Source: Saccharothrix carnea (GTDB lineage: Bacteria; Actinomycetota; Actinomycetes; Mycobacteriales; Pseudonocardiaceae). From it: 64,000 bases of DNA. The notes beneath the pieces were generated by a model, which was not told the origin of the DNA, searched no databases, and saw nothing but the letters and a program-made list of their open reading frames with translations. A program made the position numbers and the translations under genes. Where the stretch lies: contig NZ_PYAX01000003.1 of the NCBI RefSeq assembly GCF_003014735.1, positions 744,001-808,000 on the forward strand. The letters are read 5' to 3'. Within the stretch, counting starts at the first letter, position 1. Every line of letters starts with the position of its first letter. Shown here piece by piece: positions 54,182 to 62,463 of this stretch.

Positions 54182-55801
54182 ATGCGTGAGCACCGCCGCG
54201 CGGCCGGCTGCAGCGTCTGCCTGGGATGGGGCGTGCTCCCCCGCGCCGGTGACATGTGCCGGCCGTGCGCGGAGTTCACCGCCCGCCACCGCGACGTCGG
54301 CGCCTGCGGAGCGTGCCACCGACGGCTGGCGCTGTTGAAAGGCCATTGCCGGCCGTGCTGGGCGCAGGCCCGGCTGGACAGGCCGACCGGTCCCAACACC
54401 ATGCTGCTGCCGCACGTGCGACAGGTTCGATGCCACCAGCTGTGCTTCACCGGCATGCCGCTGCAACGCACCCCCGGACCGCGAGGTGTCGACCCGGACG
54501 CGACCCCGGACGCGACGGCCCTGGCCGCGCGGCAGGAGGTGCAGCTGCTGCTGTTCGCCGACCTGCCCCGGGCCTACCGCTACGGCATGGTCGACCGGCG
54601 CGACCGCCGACCCCCGGCCGACCCGTGGCTTCTCCGGGCCCTGCACATCGCCACGACCATGGCCGAGACACGCGGTTACGGCGCCCAGCTCACCCAGACC
54701 CTGACCCGCAACCTCACCATGCTGCTCACCCGCTACGACGAGGGCGAGCTGATCCGCTACTCGACCTACCACCCGGTCCTGACCGGACGTGGCTGCAGCC
54801 TCGCCCGTACCACCGAGGTCCTGCAGACCATGGGGATCCTGCTCGACGACCGCCAACCGGCCTTCGCGCGCTGGGTCGAGGAGAAACTCGCCGACCTGGC
54901 CCCCGGGATCCGCGACGAGACCCGCCGCTGGGTGCAGCTGATGCACACCGGCGGACCGCGCACCCGCGCCCGCAGCCACCACACCCTGCGCGGCTACATC
55001 GTCCTGCTGCGACCGGCACTGCTGGACTGGTCCTCCCGTCACGACCACCTGCGCGAGATCACCCGCGACGCGATCGTCGCCGTCGTCAACCCCCTGCGCG
55101 GCGTCCGACGGCAGATCACGCTCGTGGCGTTGCGGTCGCTGTTCTCCTGGGCCAAACGCCACGGCGTCGTGTTCGCCAACCCCACCAGAAGTCTTCGCGT
55201 CGGCGGCGTCGAGCACACCGTCCTGCAACCCCTGACCACCGGAGAAATCACCGGCACCGTCCGCGCCGCGACCACGCCGCAAGCACGGCTCTTCGTCGTC
55301 CTCGCCGCCGTGCACGCCGCCCGGCCTGGCGCGATCCGTGCTCTGCACCTGGCCGACGTCGACCTGGGCAACCGGCGCATCACCATCGCCGGCCGGACCC
55401 AGACCTTGAGCGAGCTGAGCCATCGCACACTGCTGGCCTGGCTCGAGCACCGCCGCACCAGCTGGCCCAACACCGCCAACCCGCACCTGATGGTCAACGC
55501 GATGACCGCGATCGGCACACAATCGGTCAGCCACGTCTGGGCGAACCGGACACTGCAGGGACTGCCCGCCACGCTGGAGCGGCTGCGCATCGACCGGCAA
55601 CTCGAGGAAGCACTCTCCAACGGCGCCGACCCACTGCACCTCGCCGAGGTGTTCGACCTCGACGCCAAGACCGCGATCCGCTACGCCGACTCCGCCCGCC
55701 AACTCCTGCGACGACCTCACGAAGACGCCCCGGTCTCTTCCCCACCAACCGACCGGTCGACACCCACAGATCGGATCAATCTACCCGTGGGTCCGTCCTG
55801 A
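54182..55801 (+). CDS. Cys-rich recombinase B (unit 2, intact)
   Basis: 539 residues from ATG 54182. The N-terminus has three CxxC-type clusters (CSVCLGWG, CRPCAEF, CGACHRR, CRPCWAQ), probably zinc fingers. Residues about 300-520 resemble a tyrosine recombinase: LRSLFSWAKRHGVVF, AAVHAARPGAIRALHLADVDL (catalytic Arg), and PLHLAEVFDLDAKTAIRYADSARQLL with a possible Tyr. The HxxR box is not obvious, so activity is uncertain. Two recombinases plus an HTH gene recall multi-recombinase cassettes such as RIT elements, but the gene content differs. Confidence 0.78.
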   Translation: MREHRRAAGCSVCLGWGVLPRAGDMCRPCAEFTARHRDVGACGACHRRLALLKGHCRPCWAQARLDRPTGPNTMLLPHVRQVRCHQLCFTGMPLQRTPGPRGVDPDATPDATALAARQEVQLLLFADLPRAYRYGMVDRRDRRPPADPWLLRALHIATTMAETRGYGAQLTQTLTRNLTMLLTRYDEGELIRYSTYHPVLTGRGCSLARTTEVLQTMGILLDDRQPAFARWVEEKLADLAPGIRDETRRWVQLMHTGGPRTRARSHHTLRGYIVLLRPALLDWSSRHDHLREITRDAIVAVVNPLRGVRRQITLVALRSLFSWAKRHGVVFANPTRSLRVGGVEHTVLQPLTTGEITGTVRAATTPQARLFVVLAAVHAARPGAIRALHLADVDLGNRRITIAGRTQTLSELSHRTLLAWLEHRRTSWPNTANPHLMVNAMTAIGTQSVSHVWANRTLQGLPATLERLRIDRQLEEALSNGADPLHLAEVFDLDAKTAIRYADSARQLLRRPHEDAPVSSPPTDRSTPTDRINLPVGPS

Positions 55802-56883
55802 AAACGCATCACTTCGCGTGAACCCACGGGACTCTGCGGCTGGGCGAAGACGAGGACGTCGGAGTGGATGCGCCGATGCGGCGCGGGCAGTCCGCGCACC
55901 GAGGCGCGGTGACGCGCACGCGCGTCGCCGTCGTCGATGGAGCGCTCACCGTGGACGCCGTCGGAGTGGGCGTCGGCGAGGTGGAAACGGCCGTCGCGGA
56001 CGGGCGTGTGCAGGGCGACGATGTGCTGGAGGTAGAGCAGGTCGGCGTTCTGTCCTGCGGTCACTACCGCGCCCGTCGGGTCGGTCAGCTCGCCTGACGT
56101 CCAGTCACAGTGCGTGAGCACGACGAGGATGCCGCCGACCCGTAGCCGCCGGGCCGCGTAGAGCGCGATGAGGTCGGCGGTGTTGCCGTGACCGTGGTCG
56201 CCGAAGCGGTGCGTCGGCAGGCTGGTGACGATCAAGTCGGCGCTGTCCGCGCGTTCGGTCACCGCGTCCGGGAAGGGCACCTCGACGGTGACCTCCGGTG
56301 CCGTGGGGAGGGTCGCGGGAGCCGGTCCCGCCCCGCCGACGAGGTCGGCCCAGAACGGGCGGGAGGCCGGGCCGGTCGACGTCGGATCGACCGGGACGCG
56401 CTCCACACGCGCGACGCGGTGGAGGCGTTCGACAGCGGCGATGGCGTCGGCCAGTTCGGGGTTCGACTCGGTGTCGGGGGCGTGGTCGATGACGCCATCG
56501 GCACCGACCACGCCGAGCGTCGGGCGGGTGCGGTCGGGGGTCGGCCAGTCCAGCAGCACGACCCGTTCGGCGGGCTTGCTGAACGAGGTGACGATCCGCT
56601 CGACGAGGGCCGCGGGCCAGGTGGCGTCGAGGTCGATCGGTACGGGACCGGCGGTCCAGACGGTCGCCGGAGTCGGGGTCGAGGCCGACCCGCGTGAGCG
56701 CGAGCGGCCGGTGCCGGCGGTGGCCTTCGCGGGCTTGCCGGGGCTGACGCGGGTGGTGGTCGGAGCGGTCGGCCAGGGTCGGCGGTCGCCGCCTCGGCGC
56801 CCGCCGGGGCGGGCCGGAGCCGGGTGGGTGGAGTCCGTGCGCCGTCCGGGTGAGCGGCGGGCGGAGTTGTCGGGCTGGGTCAC
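55717..56883 (-). CDS. Methyltransferase-like protein with lost catalytic motif (unit 2)
   Basis: 388 residues from GTG 56883 (GAAGGGACAC upstream). The C-terminal half follows the unit 1 methyltransferase: SADLIVTSLPTHRFGDHGHGNTADLIALYAARRLRVGGILVVLTHCDWTSGEL ... HSDVLVF. The catalytic TSPPY is TSLPT here, and no DPMCGIGTT-like SAM motif is present; the N-terminal 120 residues are Pro/Arg-rich. It is probably not a working methyltransferase and may have a structural or decoy role. The 3' end again runs antisense into recombinase B. Confidence 0.7.
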   Translation of the reverse strand: MTQPDNSARRSPGRRTDSTHPAPARPGGRRGGDRRPWPTAPTTTRVSPGKPAKATAGTGRSRSRGSASTPTPATVWTAGPVPIDLDATWPAALVERIVTSFSKPAERVVLLDWPTPDRTRPTLGVVGADGVIDHAPDTESNPELADAIAAVERLHRVARVERVPVDPTSTGPASRPFWADLVGGAGPAPATLPTAPEVTVEVPFPDAVTERADSADLIVTSLPTHRFGDHGHGNTADLIALYAARRLRVGGILVVLTHCDWTSGELTDPTGAVVTAGQNADLLYLQHIVALHTPVRDGRFHLADAHSDGVHGERSIDDGDARARHRASVRGLPAPHRRIHSDVLVFAQPQSPVGSREVMRFQDGPTGRLIRSVGVDRSVGGEETGASS

Positions 56884-57418
56884 GGGTGTCCCTTCGCCAG
56901 GCTGGGGGCGCCTGTCGGTGCGAGGCGCTGATGGCACCCCTGAACTCCGAAATGCAGCCCCTTTGGGGACACGCCCCAGTCAACTTTGCAACCGCTTTCT
57001 ACGGCCGCGAATAGCCGGGAAAGGCTCGCGCGCGTACCCGCACGGAGGGAGGCGACGGGTCCGGAAAGAGTGCACCGAGCACTTTTTCCGAGGCCGTCGG
57101 AGATTGCGGGCACTCCGGCCGATCGCAGCACGTATCAGCTCGCTCACTGCTACTACCAAACTGGTACCGAACTAGTACCGGAAGCCCATATTGCCAGCTA
57201 GATGGGTAATACCGAGCAGTTGATTTGATCATCTATGCGTGTTGCCTGTGATCCACGACGAGCGGCAAAGTTGATCTTGTGACGCTTGTGGAGCGGGCGT
57301 GGTGATCGTCGGCACCTCTGCGGTACTAGTTCGGTACCAGTTTGGTTATCGGTTGGTACTACCCGCCGTGGCGTCCTGGGCAAGTCGTTGATTTCGACTT
57401 GCTTTAGGGAGCCATTCC
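56884..57418. other. Regulatory intergenic region upstream of the conjugation operon
   Basis: No gene. It contains one arm of a 16-base inverted repeat (56934-56949), a hairpin at about 57060-57091 (GGAAAGAGTGC / GCACTTTTTCC) and the 25-base inverted repeat pair 57156-57180 / 57321-57345. Promoters for the divergent methyltransferase-like gene and the conjugation operon should be here; an origin of transfer is possible. Confidence 0.5.
57156..57345. repeat. 25-base perfect inverted repeat flanking 140 bases
   Basis: The left arm (57156-57180) begins CCAAACTGGTACCGAACTAG; the right arm (57321-57345) is its exact reverse complement. Each arm contains the smaller inverted repeat GGTAC-N7-GTACC, so each may be a regulator site. 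The spacer (57181-57320) is lower in GC than its surroundings. Confidence 0.8.
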
Positions 57419-58477
57419 ATGAGTTCACGCGAGGCTATTCCGCGCTCCGGTTTCGAGCGCGACTCCATGCCGCTGGACGCGGCGCGGTCGGCATTCGAGT
57501 GGTTGGTCGCCGGACCGCATCCGGTGTCGGTGGACGGCCGGTTGTTCCCCGGTCTTCCGGCGCGGCGGGTGCCGCTGAACGAGCTGCGCGACCGGCTGCT
57601 GTACCGCCGCTGCCCACAGACGCTGCGGGACGCGGCGTGGGCACATCTGGTCCTGCTCGCCCGTACCGAGGGCGGTGCCTGGACCGTCGGCGCGGTCGGT
57701 GTCGCGCTGCCCGCGCTGACCTCCATCGCCGCCACCTTGTCGGCGCGCTTCGCCGGTGACCCGAGCGACATCCATGCCGCGGTGCTCGCCGGGTTCGTCG
57801 CCGAACTCGGCGAGATCGACCTGCGCCGCCCGCGCGTCATGTTGCGTCTGCGATGGGCCGCCTACCGTGCCGGCCACACCGCCGTGCGCGAGGCACTGGA
57901 CGCGCCGGTGCCCTCGGGGCACGGGTTCCGCTCGACGATGCCGCCGCCCCCGTGGGGCCACCCTGACTTCGTCCTCGCCCGCGCTGTCGCCGAGCGCGCG
58001 ATCACCTCCGTCGAGGCCGAACTCATCGGCTCGACTCGGCTGGAAGGTGTGCCGCTGGCTGACGCCGCGACCGAACGCAACCTCTCTTACCAAGCAGCGA
58101 AGAAGGCGCGCCAACGCGCCGAGCACCGCTTGGTCGCCTACCTGCTCGACGACACCACCGACACCCCGCACGCCAGTGCGCGCGAGGGCGACGTGGCAAC
58201 CCAGGTCGCCGACACAGTGACCATCAGCGCCGCCGCCCAGCACTCGACCAGCCACGCCTCGCCATCACGCACTGTCACTGATCTGGCGACGAGCACGCCG
58301 AAGAACGTCGGCGATCGCGTGTCCCCGCAGGGCCGATTTTCCGGAGTTCAGGGGTGCGGGAGGAAACCAGCCACCCCCGCGCACACCACCTCTTCGCCCG
58401 CGCCGCCGCGCGAGTCCACACAGCACTCGGCACAGCGGCCGTCGGGCACGACTCCGGGAGTGTCGCGATGCGCCTGA
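57419..58477 (+). CDS. Sigma-70 region 4-like HTH protein of the conjugation module (hypothetical)
   Basis: 352 residues from ATG 57419. The N-terminal 180 residues are helical (YRRCPQTLRDAAWAHLVLLARTEGGAWTVGAVGVALP). Around residues 185-245 AERAITSVEAELIGSTRLEGVPLADAATERNLSYQAAKKARQRAEHRL resembles sigma region 4. The C-terminal 100 residues are Ser/Thr/Pro-rich and probably disordered. It overlaps the next gene. A DNA-binding regulator of the transfer operon is the best guess. Confidence 0.6.
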   Translation: MSSREAIPRSGFERDSMPLDAARSAFEWLVAGPHPVSVDGRLFPGLPARRVPLNELRDRLLYRRCPQTLRDAAWAHLVLLARTEGGAWTVGAVGVALPALTSIAATLSARFAGDPSDIHAAVLAGFVAELGEIDLRRPRVMLRLRWAAYRAGHTAVREALDAPVPSGHGFRSTMPPPPWGHPDFVLARAVAERAITSVEAELIGSTRLEGVPLADAATERNLSYQAAKKARQRAEHRLVAYLLDDTTDTPHASAREGDVATQVADTVTISAAAQHSTSHASPSRTVTDLATSTPKNVGDRVSPQGRFSGVQGCGRKPATPAHTTSSPAPPRESTQHSAQRPSGTTPGVSRCA

Positions 58478-58995
58478 CTCGTACCCCAGTTCGTCCTCAC
58501 AACCACTGCCGGCCCGGTGACAACCGGCCTCACCGCGGGGTTGTCCTCCGCCGCCGCGAGGTGGCCTCGCGGGCCCACGCACCGACGTGCGCGGGCCCTC
58601 GGCGGGCAGCCGACGACGGCAACACCTCTCCGAGCTGTGACGGGTGTAGTGACCGCCGCCGCAGCTTCCGCCGTCGCGCACTGCTGATCGCCGAACTTGT
58701 CGTGGTGGCGCTGCTGGCCTCCGGCGCGACCGCGCACGCGGATACCGTGGTGCTCGCGATCGCGGCCACCGTGGACGAGGTTCTGAACAACATTCGCAAC
58801 TGGCTGATGGGCATCCTCGCTGGGCTGGCGACGGTGTTCCTGACCGTCGGCGGGGTGCGTCGGGTGTTCGGTGGCGGCGACCCTGGCGAGCAGGAGAAGG
58901 CCAAGCAGGCGTTCAAGTCGGCGGGCATCGGCTATGGCTTGGCTGCGCTCGCACCCTTGGTCGTCACCGTGCTCAAGGGCATCGTGGGGGCCTGA
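58468..58995 (+). CDS. Pilin-like or VirB2/TrbC-like small membrane protein
   Basis: 175 residues from ATG 58468 (GGGAG 7 bases upstream); GTG 58354 is an upstream alternative. A signal-like helix (RALLIAELVVVALLASGATAHA), then two hydrophobic helices (NWLMGILAGLATVFLTVGGVRRVFGGG and GIGYGLAALAPLVVTVLKGIV) separated by a short polar loop, the layout of VirB2/TrbC and of the equivalent Gram-positive T4SS subunit. It sits directly before the VirB6-like gene. Confidence 0.65.
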   Translation: MRLTRTPVRPHNHCRPGDNRPHRGVVLRRREVASRAHAPTCAGPRRAADDGNTSPSCDGCSDRRRSFRRRALLIAELVVVALLASGATAHADTVVLAIAATVDEVLNNIRNWLMGILAGLATVFLTVGGVRRVFGGGDPGEQEKAKQAFKSAGIGYGLAALAPLVVTVLKGIVGA

Positions 58996-58996
58996 G

Positions 58997-61222
58997 GTGG
59001 CGCCTCCGTCGAGCAGGTCGGCGAACCGCCTCGAAAGGCTGGAGAGTCCAGCCGCGATCCTGCGGCGGGCAGTGCGCCGTCCACGTGTGACGCGCGGCCG
59101 GGCACTGACCGCGTTGGTGGTGAGCCTGGTGGCCGGGTTGGGCGGTGCCCTCGCCGCCGCGGCCTTCGCACCCGGCTCGGGCTCACCGGTCGCGCCGGCT
59201 GCCGCCGCGCAACCGCTGGCGACCTCGTCCGTCGACCCGAACCCGTGCGGGCCGGGCTCGCCGCTGCGGCCGATCTGCACCCCGCCCAGCACACCGACGA
59301 CCGGACTGCCGCTGTCGAACCCGAGCAAGCCGCCCACCTCGGGCATCTGTGCCCCAGGTGCGCATCACGCCAACTGCCCCGTGCAGGGCACCACCTCAGT
59401 GAAGCCACCGTGCACGGGTGAGGGCTGCATACCGCAACCGGCCGCCACCACGACTCCGTCGCCCAACCCTGCCACCGGGCAGCCCGGACACGGCGAGCAG
59501 ACCGAGTCCGAGTGCGGGATCACCGATGTCGGTGCCTGCATCACCGAGGCCATCAACGCCTTCTTCCAGGGCATCGTCACCGAGGCGCTCAACCCGCTGT
59601 TGGACCTGCTGTCCAGGACGCTGCTGACCACCCCGATGCCGGACTCGCTGCCACGGATCGGGGAGCTGTGGGACAACTCCTGGCAGATCCTGCTCATCTC
59701 CTACGGGCTGCTCGTGCTCATCGCCGGAGTCATCGCGATGGGCTACCAGACCGTCCAGACACGACACTCCGTCAAGGAACTCGCACCGCGTCTGGTGGTC
59801 GGGTTCCTGGCCGGGGCGCTGTCGTTGTGGGTGGCGGGCAAGGGTGTCCAGATCGCCAATGCCGGGGTCGAGGCGATTATGGGCGGTGGTGTCGATGCGA
59901 GTACCGCCGGAGCCACGCTGCGCGATCTGGTGCTCAACAGCCTGACCGGCGGCATCTGGATCCACATCATCGGCATCTTCCTCGCCGGGATGCTCGTCGC
60001 GTTGTTGATCACCTACGTGGTGCGGGTGGCGTTGACCGTCGTCCTCATCGCCGGGGCGCCGCTGGCGCTGATGTTCCACGCCCTGCCGCAGACCGAGGGC
60101 ATCGCCTACTGGTGGTGGAAAGCCTACGGCGGCTGCCTGGCGATCCAGCTGGGCCAGAGCCTGACGTTGGCCACCGCGTTGCGGGTGTTCCTCGCGCCGG
60201 GCGGGTTCACCCTGTTCGGCCCGACGCCGTCCGGTGTGGTCAACCTGCTGGTCGCGCTGGCGCTGATGTACATCCTGTTCAAGATCCCGTTCTGGGTGCT
60301 GTCCGCGGTACGCGGCGGAAGCGGCGGACGCAGTCTCGTCGGATCGCTGGTGCGCGGCTTCATCGCCTACAAGACCTTCGGCCTGCTCGGCGGTCGCGGC
60401 GGTGGCAAGGGACCCGAGCCTCGCCCGATGGGCGGTGGTCGAGGCGGCAACGGCAGTGGAAGCTCCAGCGGTGGAGGCGGCGCGACCGACCCGTACGCCG
60501 CCGCGCGCACCACCGGCAGTGGGCAGTACGTCCTGCCGCTGCCCGGCGTGCGCCGCACCCGCCCGACGAGCAGGCCAGCACCGAGGTCGAAGTCCGATCC
60601 GGCCCCGAATGCCTCCGGGCCGCGAGGCCGCCAGCTGGCGCTGCCGCTGGGTGACGACTGGCCGGAGAACAAGCCCGTGCTCGGCCGCGACGGCCAGTAT
60701 CGGCTGCCCCTGGACGTCCAGCGCACGACGCCACCACCGCCCGCCCCAACCGGGGCGGACACCGGCGGTCGTCGCACCCGCGCGGCCGGCGGCAAGCAGC
60801 TCGAGTTGCCGCTGGACCCCTACCGGGGCAACCGCCCGAACCGGTCCGGGCAGTACCCGCTGCCCCTGGACGGGGTGCGCCGCATGCCGCGCCCGGCGAG
60901 TCCGCCGCCCCCGCCGAGCCCTCGACCGAGCGGACGTCGGGTGGTCCAGCCGGAGCTGCCCTTCGACCCGTACAAGGGCAACCGGCCGAACCGCAACGGC
61001 CAGTATCCGCTGCCACTGGAAGGCATGCGCCGAACTCCGCCGCCCGAGCCGGCACCCGCTCCGCCACCGGCGGCCCCGCCTCGCCCAGCGCCGCGCGCGG
61101 GACAGCAGTTGCGGTTGCCGCTGGACCTGCCCAAGCCGGCCAAGCCACCGACGACGCCGGTCTTCAGCTCACCACCGCCATCGGCGCGGCCACGTCCGAA
61201 GCCAGGAGGTAAGACCTCATGA
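58997..61222 (+). CDS. VirB6/TrbL-like conjugative transfer membrane protein with C-terminal LPL repeats
   Basis: 741 residues from GTG 58997. A basic N-terminus with a membrane helix (ALTALVVSLVAGLGGALAAAAF), a Cys/Pro-rich extracellular stretch, then five or six hydrophobic helices between about residues 220 and 460 (ILLISYGLLVLIAGVIAMGY ... NLLVALALMYILFKIPFWVL). The last 240 residues are a Pro/Gly-rich tail with repeats of Q(Y/L)xLPL, twice within the longer unit DPY(R/K)GNRPNR.GQYPLPL. It forms part of the inner-membrane channel; the tail is probably cytoplasmic. Confidence 0.78.
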   Translation: MAPPSSRSANRLERLESPAAILRRAVRRPRVTRGRALTALVVSLVAGLGGALAAAAFAPGSGSPVAPAAAAQPLATSSVDPNPCGPGSPLRPICTPPSTPTTGLPLSNPSKPPTSGICAPGAHHANCPVQGTTSVKPPCTGEGCIPQPAATTTPSPNPATGQPGHGEQTESECGITDVGACITEAINAFFQGIVTEALNPLLDLLSRTLLTTPMPDSLPRIGELWDNSWQILLISYGLLVLIAGVIAMGYQTVQTRHSVKELAPRLVVGFLAGALSLWVAGKGVQIANAGVEAIMGGGVDASTAGATLRDLVLNSLTGGIWIHIIGIFLAGMLVALLITYVVRVALTVVLIAGAPLALMFHALPQTEGIAYWWWKAYGGCLAIQLGQSLTLATALRVFLAPGGFTLFGPTPSGVVNLLVALALMYILFKIPFWVLSAVRGGSGGRSLVGSLVRGFIAYKTFGLLGGRGGGKGPEPRPMGGGRGGNGSGSSSGGGGATDPYAAARTTGSGQYVLPLPGVRRTRPTSRPAPRSKSDPAPNASGPRGRQLALPLGDDWPENKPVLGRDGQYRLPLDVQRTTPPPPAPTGADTGGRRTRAAGGKQLELPLDPYRGNRPNRSGQYPLPLDGVRRMPRPASPPPPPSPRPSGRRVVQPELPFDPYKGNRPNRNGQYPLPLEGMRRTPPPEPAPAPPPAAPPRPAPRAGQQLRLPLDLPKPAKPPTTPVFSSPPPSARPRPKPGGKTS

Positions 61223-62463
61223 CCGTCCCCGTCCGTATCCCGGCCGATGTCGACATGCACGACCGTGTCCTCGGGCCGCTGACCGCTCGCCAGCTGGCCA
61301 TCCTCGCCGCCGCCGGGGCGGTGCTCTACCTGATCTGGGCGGCCACCCGCGCCTTCATTCCGATCCCGGTGTTCCTGGCCTTCGCCGTCTCGGTCGGCGC
61401 GGCCTCGGCGATGTTTGCCCTCGGCAAGCGCGACGGAGTTCCGATGGACAAGCTGCTCGTCGCCGCGATCCGCCAGCGGGTCGCACCCCGCCACCGGGTC
61501 GCCGCACCCGAGGGCGTGCGCTCCGCCCCTGCCTGGATCACCCCCGACACCGCGAGCCGGGCGGCGGGGCGCCGCAAGAGCGGCAAGGGCCGGGCCGGGC
61601 AGCCCGAGCAGGTGTCGCCCTCGGCGTTGCGCCTGCCGGCCGAGGCCGTCACCGAGACCGGGGTGGTCGACCTCGGCACGGACGGCCTGGCCGTAGTCGC
61701 GGTCGCCTCGACGGTGAACTTCGCGCTGCGGACCCCGAACGAGCAGGAAGCGCTGGTCGCCTCGTTCGGCCGCTATTTGCACTCCCTGACTGCCCCGGTG
61801 CAGGTGCTGGTGCGCACCGAACGCCTCGACCTCTCCGCCCAGATCGCGGAGCTGCGCGAGCGGGCGGGTGGGCTACCGCACCCGGCGCTGGAGGCCGCCG
61901 CGGTCGAGCACGCCGACTACCTGGTCCGGCTCGGGCAGCAGTCGGACCTGCTGCGCCGCCAGGTGCTGCTGGTGCTGCGCGAGCCGCTCGGCACAACGGC
62001 GCCGACCGACGGCTTGGGCGGGCCCGGTCCGCTGGCGGTGCTCGGGTCGATGGCGGGCAAGCGCCGCACACAGGCGGGCGGACAGGTCGACGCCGGAACC
62101 CGCAGGGCGGCGGAGTCGCGGCTGGTGCGCCGTCTCGGCGAGGCGATCGACCTGCTGTCGCCGGCCGGGATCGTGGTCACCCCGCTCGACGCGGGGCAGG
62201 CCACGGCGGTGCTGGCCTCGGCCTGCAACCCCGACACCCTGCTGCCGCCTTCGGCAGGACTGGCCGGCGCGGACGAGGTCATCACCACCTCCGGCGCGGA
62301 CCTCACCGAGGACGACTTCGACGACAGCTCCTTCTTCGCCCAACCGGCGCCCAGCCGTGCGCCGTCGGAGCGGTCCGAGGACGGCGACGACCACGGGGAC
62401 GACTGGGACTACGAGGACGACGACTACCCGGACGACTACGAGGACGAGAGGGGTCGGTCCTGA
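61219..62463 (+). CDS. PrgI-family T4SS protein
   Basis: 414 residues, overlapping the upstream stop (ATGA). VRIPADVDMHDRVLGPLTARQLAILAAAGAVLYLIW is the PrgI/TcpE-type start with two membrane helices. A soluble domain (VVDLGTDGLAVVAVASTVNFALRTPNEQEALVASFGRYLHSL) follows, as in actinobacterial SCO6880-like proteins, and a very acidic C-terminus (DGDDHGDDWDYEDDDYPDDYEDE). It overlaps the VirB4 start (TGATG) and probably binds that ATPase. Confidence 0.85.
   Translation: MTVPVRIPADVDMHDRVLGPLTARQLAILAAAGAVLYLIWAATRAFIPIPVFLAFAVSVGAASAMFALGKRDGVPMDKLLVAAIRQRVAPRHRVAAPEGVRSAPAWITPDTASRAAGRRKSGKGRAGQPEQVSPSALRLPAEAVTETGVVDLGTDGLAVVAVASTVNFALRTPNEQEALVASFGRYLHSLTAPVQVLVRTERLDLSAQIAELRERAGGLPHPALEAAAVEHADYLVRLGQQSDLLRRQVLLVLREPLGTTAPTDGLGGPGPLAVLGSMAGKRRTQAGGQVDAGTRRAAESRLVRRLGEAIDLLSPAGIVVTPLDAGQATAVLASACNPDTLLPPSAGLAGADEVITTSGADLTEDDFDDSSFFAQPAPSRAPSERSEDGDDHGDDWDYEDDDYPDDYEDERGRS

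Noticed and set aside
52814-55720. 968-codon minus-strand frame across the unit 2 recombinases
   Set aside because: It spans three genes with recognised domains on the opposite strand and has no domain of its own.
60540-61100. Repeated sequence that could be taken for a CRISPR-like array
   Set aside because: The repeats are protein-level (LPL motifs), irregularly spaced and inside one open frame.
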